From Rhodocyclaceae bacterium (GTDB lineage Bacteria; Pseudomonadota; Gammaproteobacteria; Burkholderiales; Rhodocyclaceae), in contig NKXK01000030.1 of assembly GCA_004379165.1 (NCBI GenBank), positions 1 to 64,000 on the forward strand: a stretch of 64,000 nt of DNA. Direction: 5' to 3'. Shown here piece by piece: positions 28,396 to 36,301 of the stretch (positions are counted from its first letter, which is position 1; every line of letters begins with the position of its first letter). The notes beneath the pieces are model-generated. The model saw only the letters and a program-made list of their open reading frames with translations. It was not told the origin of the DNA and did no database searches. The position numbers were made by a program, and so were the translations under genes.

Positions 28396-28431
28396 TCTGC
28401 GGTCAACCCGAAAAACTGGCTAAAATCGGGC
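28396..28431 (+). repeat. Dispersed TGCGGT-N17-A-rich element, copy 5
   Basis: TGCGGT at 28398-28403, 17 bases, then TAAAAT at 28421-28426. It ends exactly at the base before the birA ATG (28432). This is the copy with the best -10-like hexamer. Confidence 0.77.
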
Positions 28432-29235
28432 ATGCCTCTGATTGATCCCGTTCGTATCAAAACCCTGCTCGGGCCGCTGGCCGGGCGTTTTGACGTCGAT
28501 GCGCTGGACGAAGTCGATTCCACCAGCAGCGAGTTGTCGCGGCGTGCCGATCAGGGCGCGCCCGCCGGTAGCGTTCTGGTCGCCGACCGCCAGTCGGCCG
28601 GTCGTGGCCGGCGCGGACGTCACTGGCTGTCAGCGCCGGAAGACAGTCTGACGTTTTCCTTACTATGGCGCTTTGCCGGTCCGCCGGGTCACCTTAGTGG
28701 CTTGTCGCTGGCCGTGGGCGTTGCGCTTGCCCGCGCCCTGAAGCAACTGGGGGCTGAAGGCGTCTGTCTGAAGTGGCCGAATGACGTGTTGCTTGCTGGT
28801 AACGATGGGTTCGCGAAGCTGGCGGGAATTCTGATCGAACTGAGCAGCGACCGGCGTGGCAGCACCGCAATCATCGGCATTGGACTGAATCTGCGGCCGC
28901 CGGAGAATCTGTCTCAACAAATGAACACGCAAGCCGCCGCCGGGCTGGCGCAGGCGCTGGGGAAGCTGCCTGAGCGACATCTGTTGCTGGCGGCCATCCT
29001 GCAGGAGTTGCTGGCGGTCTTTGACGTCTTCGCAGCCGAAGGTTTTGTCGGCCTCAAGACCGCTTGGCAGGAGTTTCATGCCTGGGAGGATCAGACGGTG
29101 CGCATCCTCGACGAGCAGGCGCCGGAACTGACAGGCGTCTGTCGGGGTGTCGAGGCCGATGGCAGTCTGCTTCTCGAAACCTCCGCCGGCCTGCGCAGCA
29201 TTCACGCCGGTGATGTCAGTCTGCGGCGCCTATGA
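28432..29235 (+). CDS. birA: Biotin--[acetyl-CoA-carboxylase] ligase, without DNA-binding domain
   Basis: The 267-residue enzyme activates biotin with ATP and attaches it to the biotin carboxyl carrier protein. Motifs seen are DEVDSTSSEL, the biotinyl-AMP loop AGRGRRGRHW, KWPNDVLL and AGILIELS. The N-terminal winged helix of E. coli BirA is missing, so it is predicted to be ligase only and not a repressor. No ribosome-binding site precedes ATG 28432; the dispersed element abuts the start codon. Its TGA overlaps the coaX start (29232). Confidence 0.93.
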   Translation: MPLIDPVRIKTLLGPLAGRFDVDALDEVDSTSSELSRRADQGAPAGSVLVADRQSAGRGRRGRHWLSAPEDSLTFSLLWRFAGPPGHLSGLSLAVGVALARALKQLGAEGVCLKWPNDVLLAGNDGFAKLAGILIELSSDRRGSTAIIGIGLNLRPPENLSQQMNTQAAAGLAQALGKLPERHLLLAAILQELLAVFDVFAAEGFVGLKTAWQEFHAWEDQTVRILDEQAPELTGVCRGVEADGSLLLETSAGLRSIHAGDVSLRRL

Positions 29236-29966
29236 TGCAGCGCGTGCTCTGTATCGACAGCGGTAACAGCCGCATCAAATGGGGCCTGGCGTACGGTAAT
29301 TGCTGGCTGGCGCGCGGTGCGCTGGCCCACGATGCGGCGGCAGAACTTGCCCCGGCCTTGCGTGAACATCCAATGGCTACTCGCGTGCTGATCGCCAATG
29401 TCGCCGGCGCACAGGCCTTGGTCGCCATTCATGCGGCACTGACAGGCATGACACTGGCCCCGGATTCGATCGTCGATGTCCGTGCCGAGGCAATGCGCGC
29501 CGGTGTGCGTAACGGCTATCGCGAGCCCAGCCGGCTGGGTGTCGATCGCTGGTGTGCGCTGATCGGCGCGCGGGCGCAGGTGTCGGGGGCGGCGCTGGTG
29601 GTGATGGCGGGAACGGCAACGACGGTGGATACCTTGACGGCGGACGGTCTGTTTCGCGGTGGCCTGATCCTGCCTGGCATCGAGTTGATGCGCCGCTCAC
29701 TGGCCCGCGATACAGCCGGTCTGCCGTTTGCGGAGGGGCAGCATCAGCCCTGGCCACAATGTACGGATGATGCGATTGTCAGTGGCATTCTTGAGGCGCA
29801 GGCGGGGGCCATCGAGCGTGCCTGGCATCGTCTCGACAATCCGGCAGCGCCGTGCCTGCTTTCCGGCGGCGCGGCCGGACGCCTCGCTGGCCTGCTTGAT
29901 CTGCCGGTAAAGGCGGTTGAGGATTTGCCCCTCGATGGGTTGCGCGTGCTGGCCGGAGAAATCTGA
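29232..29966 (+). CDS. coaX: Type III pantothenate kinase
   Basis: The 244-residue ASKHA-fold kinase phosphorylates pantothenate in the first step of coenzyme A synthesis. Type III motifs are CIDSGNSRIKWGL (phosphate 1), GVDRWCALIGA and the AGTATTVD segment, with LPGIELM downstream. It lacks similarity to CoaA. The start overlaps the birA stop by 4 bases (ATGA), giving the birA-coaX operon often seen in betaproteobacteria. Confidence 0.96.
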   Translation: MMQRVLCIDSGNSRIKWGLAYGNCWLARGALAHDAAAELAPALREHPMATRVLIANVAGAQALVAIHAALTGMTLAPDSIVDVRAEAMRAGVRNGYREPSRLGVDRWCALIGARAQVSGAALVVMAGTATTVDTLTADGLFRGGLILPGIELMRRSLARDTAGLPFAEGQHQPWPQCTDDAIVSGILEAQAGAIERAWHRLDNPAAPCLLSGGAAGRLAGLLDLPVKAVEDLPLDGLRVLAGEI

Positions 29967-30049
29967 CATCGTCTTCGAAGAATCCGGCTTGAATTAAGCC
30001 GGACGAGCGGTGACAATCTGTCGTCATCAAGTCTAGCCCGGGGGCATCC

Positions 30050-30451
30050 ATGTTCGATCCGGTAATCAACAGCCTGCCGGCCTTCGCCGGTTTCTTCGCG
30101 ACGGCGGTCGCCCTGCTCGCCGGTTTTCTGCTGCTTTATGTCTTGGTCACGCCCTACAACGAGTTGACCCTGATCCGTAACGGCAACGAGGCGGCGGCCA
30201 TCAGCCTGGCCGGCGTCATCATCGGCTTTGCGCTGCCGATCGCGGTTTCGGTCGCGGTCAGCCACAATCTCTACGCCATGATCGGCTGGGGCGTTGTTGC
30301 CGGCATTGTGCAGTTGCTGGCCTATGTCGCGGCGCGGCTGGCGCTGCCGCAAATCAATCACAACATCCCGCAGGGCAAGGTCGCCTCGGGCGTATTTCTG
30401 GCATCACTTTCCGTGGGCGTCGGCATCCTGAACGCCGGTTGCATCATCTGA
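30050..30451 (+). CDS. DUF350 (YjfL-like) inner-membrane protein
   Basis: This 133-residue protein has about four hydrophobic helices (AGFFATAVALLAGFLLLYVLV, AISLAGVIIGFALPIAV, IGWGVVAGIVQLLAYVAA, VASGVFLASLSVGVGILNA). The spacing and the NGNEAAAISLAGVIIGFALP segment match DUF350. Function is unknown. The family is repeatedly found beside SPFH/virion-core-like and DUF4178 genes, as here. A putative ribosome-binding region precedes ATG 30050. The SPFH gene follows 16 bases later, so the two are probably one operon. Confidence 0.88.
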   Translation: MFDPVINSLPAFAGFFATAVALLAGFLLLYVLVTPYNELTLIRNGNEAAAISLAGVIIGFALPIAVSVAVSHNLYAMIGWGVVAGIVQLLAYVAARLALPQINHNIPQGKVASGVFLASLSVGVGILNAGCII

Positions 30452-30467
30452 TCAAGAGGAGCGAGTC

Positions 30468-31508
30468 ATGGCACTGATGGATTTCATCAAGAAACAGTTT
30501 ATCGACATCCTGCAATGGACCGAGGAGAGTGACGGAACGCTCGCCTGGCGTTTCCCGATGGCGGAAATGGAAATCCAGAACGGCGCCAGCCTAACCGTCC
30601 GCGAGTCGCAGATGGCGATGTTCGTCAATGAAGGCACGGTGGCCGATGTTTTCGGTCCCGGCATGTACAAGCTCAATACGCAGACACTGCCGGTCCTGAC
30701 CTACCTGAAGAACTGGGACAAGCTCTTCGAGTCGCCTTTCAAATCCGATGTCTATTTCTTCTCGACGCGCACCCAGCTTGACCAGAAATGGGGCACGCCG
30801 AACCCGATCACCATCCGTGACAAGGATTTCGGCATCGTCAGGATGCGTGCCTTTGGCATCTATTCGTATCATCTGAGTGACCCGAAAGCTTTCTACCAGA
30901 AAATTTCCGGTACCCGCGCCAGTTATACCCGTGAAGAACTCGAAGGCCAACTGCGCAACAGCATGGTCGCCGGCATGACCGATCTATTCGGAGAGTCGGG
31001 GGTTGCATTCATCGACATGGCCGGCAATCAGGATGAATTCGGCAAGGCGATGATGTTCAAGATGGCGCCGATGTTCGCCGAGTATGGCCTGACACTGGAT
31101 TCGCTGGTGGTGCAGAACGTCTCGTTGCCGGAGGAACTGCAGAAGATCCTCGATCAGAAGATCGGCATGAATATGATCGGCGACATGCAGCGCTTCACGC
31201 AGTATCAGGTCGCCAACGCCATCCCCGAGGCGGCGCGTAACGAAGGTGGCATGGCCGGCATGGGCGTGGGTCTGGGTGCCGGCGTCGGTTTCGGCCAGGT
31301 TATGGGGCAGGCGATGGCGTCGGCGATGCAGCCCGCTGCTCCCGCGGTTGGGGCGCCTACTGCTGCGGCGCCGGTCGCTGCGGGCGGTGTTTCGGCGGAC
31401 GAGGTGGTGGCAACGCTCGAGAAACTGCACGGACTGGTCGAAAAGGGCATTCTCAGCCAGCTTGAGTTCGACGCCAAGAAGGCCGAATTGCTCAAAAAAC
31501 TGAGTTGA
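30468..31508 (+). CDS. SPFH-domain / virion-core-like protein with C-terminal SHOCT helix
   Basis: The 346-residue protein resembles the YdjI 'virion core protein' group of SPFH/band-7 proteins. An N-terminal beta region (AWRFPMAEMEIQNGASLTV) leads into an SPFH core (FSTRTQLDQKWGTPNPITIRD, RMRAFGIYSYHLSD) and a helical part (LDSLVVQNVSLPEELQKILD). A Gly/Ala-rich spacer follows. The last 35 residues (LEKLHGLVEKGILSQLEFDA) form a SHOCT domain, often a multimerisation or targeting helix. It lacks a transmembrane segment and is probably peripheral to the membrane. AGAGGAG precedes the start. The molecular role is unknown. Confidence 0.87.
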   Translation: MALMDFIKKQFIDILQWTEESDGTLAWRFPMAEMEIQNGASLTVRESQMAMFVNEGTVADVFGPGMYKLNTQTLPVLTYLKNWDKLFESPFKSDVYFFSTRTQLDQKWGTPNPITIRDKDFGIVRMRAFGIYSYHLSDPKAFYQKISGTRASYTREELEGQLRNSMVAGMTDLFGESGVAFIDMAGNQDEFGKAMMFKMAPMFAEYGLTLDSLVVQNVSLPEELQKILDQKIGMNMIGDMQRFTQYQVANAIPEAARNEGGMAGMGVGLGAGVGFGQVMGQAMASAMQPAAPAVGAPTAAAPVAAGGVSADEVVATLEKLHGLVEKGILSQLEFDAKKAELLKKLS

Positions 31509-31515
31509 CCGCAGC
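31485..31515 (-). repeat. Dispersed TGCGGT-N17-A-rich element, copy 6
   Basis: Minus-strand TGCGGT at 31513-31508, 17 bases, then CAATTC at 31490-31485. It spans the 3' end of the SPFH gene and the gap to the DUF4178 gene. It is a weaker match in the middle than the others. Confidence 0.5.
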
Positions 31516-31518
31516 AGC

Positions 31519-33462
31519 GTGGCGCTGACCGCCTCCTGTCCTTCCTGTGGGGCCCCTATCGTCTTCAAGTCGGCAGGGTCGGTGTTTGCTGTCTGCGAAT
31601 ACTGTCAGAGCACGCTGGTCCGTCACGATCAGGCGCTGGAAGACATCGGCAAGATGGCGGCGCTGGTCGAAGACCGCTCGCCACTGCAGATTGGGGCCGA
31701 AGGGCGCTATAAGGGCGTCCATTTCGCACTGATCGGGCGCATCCAGATTCGCTATAGCCAAGGGATCTGGAACGAGTGGCATATCATGTTTGATGATATG
31801 CGAACAGCCTGGCTGTCGGAGGCGGCTGGTGAGTACGTGCTTACATTCATCAAGCACGTTGGCGAGGAGTTGCCGGTATTCGACAGTCTGAAGGCGGGTC
31901 AGCGTTTCGTGATGGCGGGTGCGCCGTGGACGGTGTTCAACATCGAGCAGGCAGAGTGCATCGCTGGGCAGGGCGAGTTGCCGTTCAAGGTTGGTGCCGG
32001 CTATCCGGTCAATACGGTTGATTTGCGGGGTGGTGCCGGCGGGGGCGGTTTTGCTACTCTGGACTACTCCGAGACACCGCCGCTGCTGTTTGTCGGCGAG
32101 CCGGTCGATTTCGAATCACTGAAAATGAATAACCTGCGCGAGGGCATGCCCTTGCCGACGCCAAGCGTCGCTGCGCGGGTGTTCCGCTGTCCGTCCTGTG
32201 GCTCGCCGATGCAGGCGCGGGGCCAGGATATCGTTGCTGCTGGCTGCGCCTCATGCGGCGCGGTGGTCGATACCAGCGACGAGAATTACAAGCTGATATC
32301 CAAGGCGATGGGTCAGCGCGACGAGAAGTACAAGCCGCGCCTGCCGCTGGGCAGCAAGGGATCGCTTGAAGGCAAGCCGGTGGCGGTGATTGGCTGGCTC
32401 GTCAAACAGACCAAGATTGAAGGCATCGAGTACGACTGGCGCGAGTATCTGCTGGCCGGCGAGCACGGCAGCTACCGTTGGCTGACCGAGTACAACGGCC
32501 ACTGGAATATTGCGGATGTGCTTTCGCGTCCGCCGGTGACCAGCGGCGCGATGGAACTGGCCGACGTCGCCTGGAGTGGCCAGAAATTCAAGCATTTCTC
32601 GACCACCGCTTCGGCGCAGGTGGTGCAGGTCGCCGGCGAATTCACCTGGCGCGTGCGGCGTGGCGAAACGACCCGGGTGGTCGATTACGTGGCCCCGCCG
32701 TTGATGCTGTCCCGTGAATCGACCAGCAACGACCTGACGTGGAGTCAGGGGGTTTATGTTGCGCCGGCGGTGATTGCCGAGGCATTTGGGCTGAAGCAGG
32801 GCTTGCCGGCACCAATCGGCGTCTTTGCTAACCAGCCCAATCCCTGGTCGGAGACCCACCAGAAAGTATGCAAGACCTTCTGGAAACTGGCCCTGCTGGC
32901 GATCGTGCTGCAAGCCGTATTTTCCATGCTTGCCAGCGGCAAGCTGCTGTTACGCGAGTCGATCGAGTTCCTGCCGTCGCGCGCCGACGAAACCTGGACC
33001 AGCCGGGAATTCACAGTGACCGGCAAGGCCAGCAAACTGGCGGTTCGTAACGATACTTCGCTGGCCAATAACTGGATCGGCCTCGACATGACCCTGGTGA
33101 ACAAGGCTACTGGGGCGGCCTGGCCGGCCAGCCGGGAGATTTCCTATTACTACGGCAACGATGGCGGCGAGAGCTGGTCCGAGGGGAGCCGGGATGACGA
33201 GGTGGTCTTTCTCGATATTCCTCCCGGAACTTACTATCTTGCGGTCGACCCGGAAATGTCGACAGAAATGCCGGTGCCGGTTCGCGATACTTTGGAGGTC
33301 AAGACGGGAGGCGCCGGCTGGTCCAACTTTGTCTTGCTGATGATTTTCCTGATCGCTTTCCCGATCTTTACCCGGATGCGCGTCGCCAGCTTCGAGACCC
33401 GCCGCTGGATGGAGAGCGACCATCCGCCGGTCACTAGTAGCGACGACGGAGGCGACGACTGA
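31519..33462 (+). CDS. Membrane protein with two zinc-ribbon/DUF4178 units
   Basis: The 647-residue protein contains two tandem copies of the same unit. The first is a four-cysteine ribbon (C7, C10, C26, C29) followed by a DUF4178 domain (about 60-195). The second is a ribbon (C224, C227, C243, C246) followed by another DUF4178 domain (about 275-410). Membrane helices are at about 453-474 (ALLAIVLQAVFSMLAS) and about 602-620 (FVLLMIFLIAFPIFT), enclosing an extracytoplasmic beta domain. The start is GTG 31519, needed to keep the first ribbon, without a clear ribosome-binding site. The TGA overlaps the next small gene. DUF4178 has no proven function. Confidence 0.85.
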   Translation: MALTASCPSCGAPIVFKSAGSVFAVCEYCQSTLVRHDQALEDIGKMAALVEDRSPLQIGAEGRYKGVHFALIGRIQIRYSQGIWNEWHIMFDDMRTAWLSEAAGEYVLTFIKHVGEELPVFDSLKAGQRFVMAGAPWTVFNIEQAECIAGQGELPFKVGAGYPVNTVDLRGGAGGGGFATLDYSETPPLLFVGEPVDFESLKMNNLREGMPLPTPSVAARVFRCPSCGSPMQARGQDIVAAGCASCGAVVDTSDENYKLISKAMGQRDEKYKPRLPLGSKGSLEGKPVAVIGWLVKQTKIEGIEYDWREYLLAGEHGSYRWLTEYNGHWNIADVLSRPPVTSGAMELADVAWSGQKFKHFSTTASAQVVQVAGEFTWRVRRGETTRVVDYVAPPLMLSRESTSNDLTWSQGVYVAPAVIAEAFGLKQGLPAPIGVFANQPNPWSETHQKVCKTFWKLALLAIVLQAVFSMLASGKLLLRESIEFLPSRADETWTSREFTVTGKASKLAVRNDTSLANNWIGLDMTLVNKATGAAWPASREISYYYGNDGGESWSEGSRDDEVVFLDIPPGTYYLAVDPEMSTEMPVPVRDTLEVKTGGAGWSNFVLLMIFLIAFPIFTRMRVASFETRRWMESDHPPVTSSDDGGDD

Positions 33463-33605
33463 TGTTTCCCAAGTTCAATCTCGCGACCGCGGTTCTTGCA
33501 CTGGCCCTGTTCTCGTATGCCCAATACCAGGGCTGGAATCTTTTCGACAATGTCGCCAACCCCGGTGGCAGCTCCGGCGGCAGCAGCCGTGTCTATCACA
33601 AGTAA
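33462..33605 (+). CDS. 47-residue small membrane or exported peptide
   Basis: ATG 33462 overlaps the DUF4178 stop (TGA 33460-33462). The product begins MFPKFNLATAVLALALFSYA, a signal-anchor-like helix, and continues with QYQGWNLFDNV and a Gly/Ser-rich tail (GGSSGGSSRVYHK). Tight coupling to the upstream gene and the clean hydrophobic N-terminus support a real gene. It would be missed by length filters. It is not recognised as a named family. It overlaps the start of the next gene by 17 bases. Confidence 0.62.
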   Translation: MFPKFNLATAVLALALFSYAQYQGWNLFDNVANPGGSSGGSSRVYHK

Positions 33606-35649
33606 TTCGCTATTCCGTCGTCTGCTGCTCCTGCTTGGCGCGCTGACACTGGCGTGGCCGGCGGTAGCGCTGGAAAAGGTCAGCGTTCAGCTGAAATGGA
33701 AGCATCAGTTCCAGTTTGCCGGCCTGTATGCGGCAATCGAGAAGGGCTATTTTGTCGAGGCCGGATTCGAGGTGGCGCTACACGAAGCGGTCGATGGTGT
33801 GGACCCGGTGGAGGTCGTCCTTCGCGGTGATGCCGATTTTGGCATTGCTGCTTCCGAACTGGCGCTGCATCGCGCCCGCGGCCGGCCGGTGGTGGCCTTG
33901 GCGGTGATCGTCCAGAATTCGCCGCTGGTGCTGCTCGCCAACCGACGCAAGATACCGAGTATCGATGCGCTGGCCGATCAACGAATCATGCTGCTTCCCA
34001 GCGAGAGTGAGTTGTTCGCCTATCTACGCCGCGAGGGAATCAGGCAATTTACCGCTGTACCGCACAGCTTCAATTCCCGAGACCTGATCGACGGGCGCGT
34101 CGATGCCATTTCCGGCTACGCCACCGATGAACCCTTTGAACTAAAGCAACAGGGCTTTCCGTATATCGCTTTCACCCCCAAGGCGGCCGGGATCAATTTC
34201 TACGGCGATACGCTGTTTACCCAGGCGCGCCGCGTCAGCGATTCGCCGGCGCGGGTTGCGGCTTTCCGGGCGGCGGTGTTGCGCGGCTGGCGCTATGCGC
34301 TTGACCATCCGGATGAAATTTCCGACCTGATCCTTCAGCGTTACTCGACGCGGCACAGCAAGGCGCATCTGCTGTTTGAGGCGATGGAATTGAAGCGCCT
34401 GATGCAGCCGGAGATGATCGAGTTGGGACAGCAGTCAGCGGCGCACTGGCAGCAGATCGCCCAGACCTATGCCGAGCTCGGTATGCTGCCTGCGGCGTTC
34501 TCCATCGATGGGCTGATTTACGAGAGCGAGGAGCAATCCTTGCCTGCCTGGGTGTGGCCCGTGATCTTTGGCGGCGGGCTGGTGATGTTGATGATGGCGA
34601 TCATGGCTGCCTACTTCGCCCGACTCAACCGGCGACTGGAGAGCGAAGTGGAACGGCGCCATCGGACTGAAGTCGCCCTGCGCGACAGCGAGGAGCGCTA
34701 TCGGCGCCTTGCCGAGCAAAGCCAGGACGTCATCTGGACCCTGGATCTGCATACCCGTCGCTTCACCTATGTCAGCCCGGCGATCGAGCGGGCGAGCGGC
34801 TATACCCCGGCAGAGGTGATGGCCCAGCCGTTCGAGGCATCGCTGACGCCGGCGTCGGCCGAACGGGCGGCAGCGATGCTCGAATCACATCTGGCGAGGA
34901 TTCGTGGCGGCGACATGAGCGCAATCTCCTTGATGCTCGAAGTCGATCAGCCGCATTGCGATGGCCGTATCATGCGCGCCGAGATTGTCGCCAGCTTCAT
35001 GTTCGATGAAAACCAGCAGCCGACGGCAATTCTCGGTGTGTCTCGCGACATCACGGCCCGGCAGTTGGCCGAGACGCAGCTGCGCAGCGCCAATGAGCGT
35101 TTGCAGCAGCAACTCGTTGAAATCGGGGCTTTGCAGGCTGCGTTGCAGGAACAGGCTATCCGTGACAGCCTGACCGGCTGCTTCAACCGTCGTTATCTCG
35201 ACGAAACACTGGAGCGCGAGTTATCACGCGCCCGTCGCGAGGGTTATCCGCTGGCGCTGGTTATTCTCGACCTGGATCATTTCAAGGCGATCAACGACAC
35301 TTATGGCCACCTGGCGGGGGACGAGGCTTTGCGCCAGTTGGCGAAGACCCTTCATGCGAATATCCGTCATGAGGATTTGCTCTGTCGCTATGGCGGCGAG
35401 GAGTTCATCATCCTTATGCCGCGCATGCCACTGAGCATTGCAGCCGAACGTGCCGAGCGCTGGCGGATGAAAATCGAGGCGATCCGCATCGCTTTCGGAA
35501 ACTTCGAGCTCTCTTTTACTGCCTCTGCGGGGGTGGCTGCATATCCGGGTCATGGCAAGACACCGGATCAGCTGACCCATGCCGCTGATCAAGCGCTATA
35601 CCAGGCCAAGGAAAATGGCCGCAACCGGATTGTCGTCTGCGAAGACTGA
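33589..35649 (+). CDS. NMT1/THI5-like sensor with PAS and GGDEF domains
   Basis: The 686-residue protein has a signal peptide (RRLLLLLGALTLAWPAVA) and a periplasmic NMT1/THI5-type binding domain (about 30-310, VSVQLKWKHQFQFAGLYAAI). One transmembrane helix follows (about 323-345, VWPVIFGGGLVMLMMAIMAA), then a PAS domain (about 370-490) and a GGDEF domain. The GGDEF motif reads GGEEF (CRYGGEEFI), an accepted active variant. It is predicted to sense a small pyrimidine-like or related ligand in the periplasm and make cyclic-di-GMP. Start GTG 33589 was chosen to put the signal peptide at the N-terminus. Ligand identity is unknown. Confidence 0.87.
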   Translation: MSITSNSLFRRLLLLLGALTLAWPAVALEKVSVQLKWKHQFQFAGLYAAIEKGYFVEAGFEVALHEAVDGVDPVEVVLRGDADFGIAASELALHRARGRPVVALAVIVQNSPLVLLANRRKIPSIDALADQRIMLLPSESELFAYLRREGIRQFTAVPHSFNSRDLIDGRVDAISGYATDEPFELKQQGFPYIAFTPKAAGINFYGDTLFTQARRVSDSPARVAAFRAAVLRGWRYALDHPDEISDLILQRYSTRHSKAHLLFEAMELKRLMQPEMIELGQQSAAHWQQIAQTYAELGMLPAAFSIDGLIYESEEQSLPAWVWPVIFGGGLVMLMMAIMAAYFARLNRRLESEVERRHRTEVALRDSEERYRRLAEQSQDVIWTLDLHTRRFTYVSPAIERASGYTPAEVMAQPFEASLTPASAERAAAMLESHLARIRGGDMSAISLMLEVDQPHCDGRIMRAEIVASFMFDENQQPTAILGVSRDITARQLAETQLRSANERLQQQLVEIGALQAALQEQAIRDSLTGCFNRRYLDETLERELSRARREGYPLALVILDLDHFKAINDTYGHLAGDEALRQLAKTLHANIRHEDLLCRYGGEEFIILMPRMPLSIAAERAERWRMKIEAIRIAFGNFELSFTASAGVAAYPGHGKTPDQLTHAADQALYQAKENGRNRIVVCED

Positions 35650-35656
35650 GTGGGTT

Positions 35657-36301
35657 TCAGTCACCACCGCAACCGCCGCCACCATCAGCCCCGCCGTCGC
35701 TGTCTGACGAACCGGAATCGCCACTGCAACCACTGCTGCAACCGATGTGACTGGCGCAATAACTGCCATTGCCGTTGCCGCCCAGCGCCATGCAGTTCAG
35801 GCTGTAGATGAAGCCTCCGGCGATGCCGAGGCGAGCATCGAGGGCAAACAGACGCGGCAGCCGGCTGGGGGTTTGCGGGTCGATGCCTTCGCGGGCACAG
35901 GCGAGGCGCCAGGCACGTTTGATGCCGTCGCCGGCATCGGTGGGCGAGCGCATGGCTTCGGCCGGGGTGTGGTGCAGGAAGCGGCCAAACGCGAGCCGGC
36001 AGAACTTCTGGTAGTGGCGAGTGAACAGGATGAACTCGTGCCAGGCATCGTCAACCACCTGCGACGGCATTGCGACCAAACGCCGGCCAGCGCTGTGGCA
36101 GAGATGGAAGTAGTCCTGCAGCCCCGCCAATACCTCGGCCCTCTGTGCCGCGTTGAGTTCGGGCCGCCGCTGGGCGAGCCGCTGGTCGAGAAATCCGGCG
36201 TACGGAAAGCTGTCGATCGCCGCGGTCCGGTGGCGCTGACGCCAACGGCGCCAGACCAGTAGCACAGCAATGGTGGCTATGGCGGCGAAAAGCAGCTTCA
36301 T
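35657..36301 (-). CDS. Glycine-rich-domain-like membrane-anchored protein
   Basis: The 214-residue protein starts with a membrane anchor (KLLFAAIATIAVLLVW). A helical region follows with the motif VVDDAWHEFILFTRHYQKFC, similar to GRDP-like proteins. It ends in a 40-residue Gly/Ser/Asp/Cys-rich tail (NGSYCASHIGCSSGCSGD). The cysteines and the histidines in WHEF and FLHH could bind metal, but this is only suggestive. Its start overlaps the stop of the upstream gabD-like gene (ATGA at 36298-36301). The function is not known. Confidence 0.7.
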   Translation of the reverse strand: MKLLFAAIATIAVLLVWRRWRQRHRTAAIDSFPYAGFLDQRLAQRRPELNAAQRAEVLAGLQDYFHLCHSAGRRLVAMPSQVVDDAWHEFILFTRHYQKFCRLAFGRFLHHTPAEAMRSPTDAGDGIKRAWRLACAREGIDPQTPSRLPRLFALDARLGIAGGFIYSLNCMALGGNGNGSYCASHIGCSSGCSGDSGSSDSDGGADGGGGCGGD

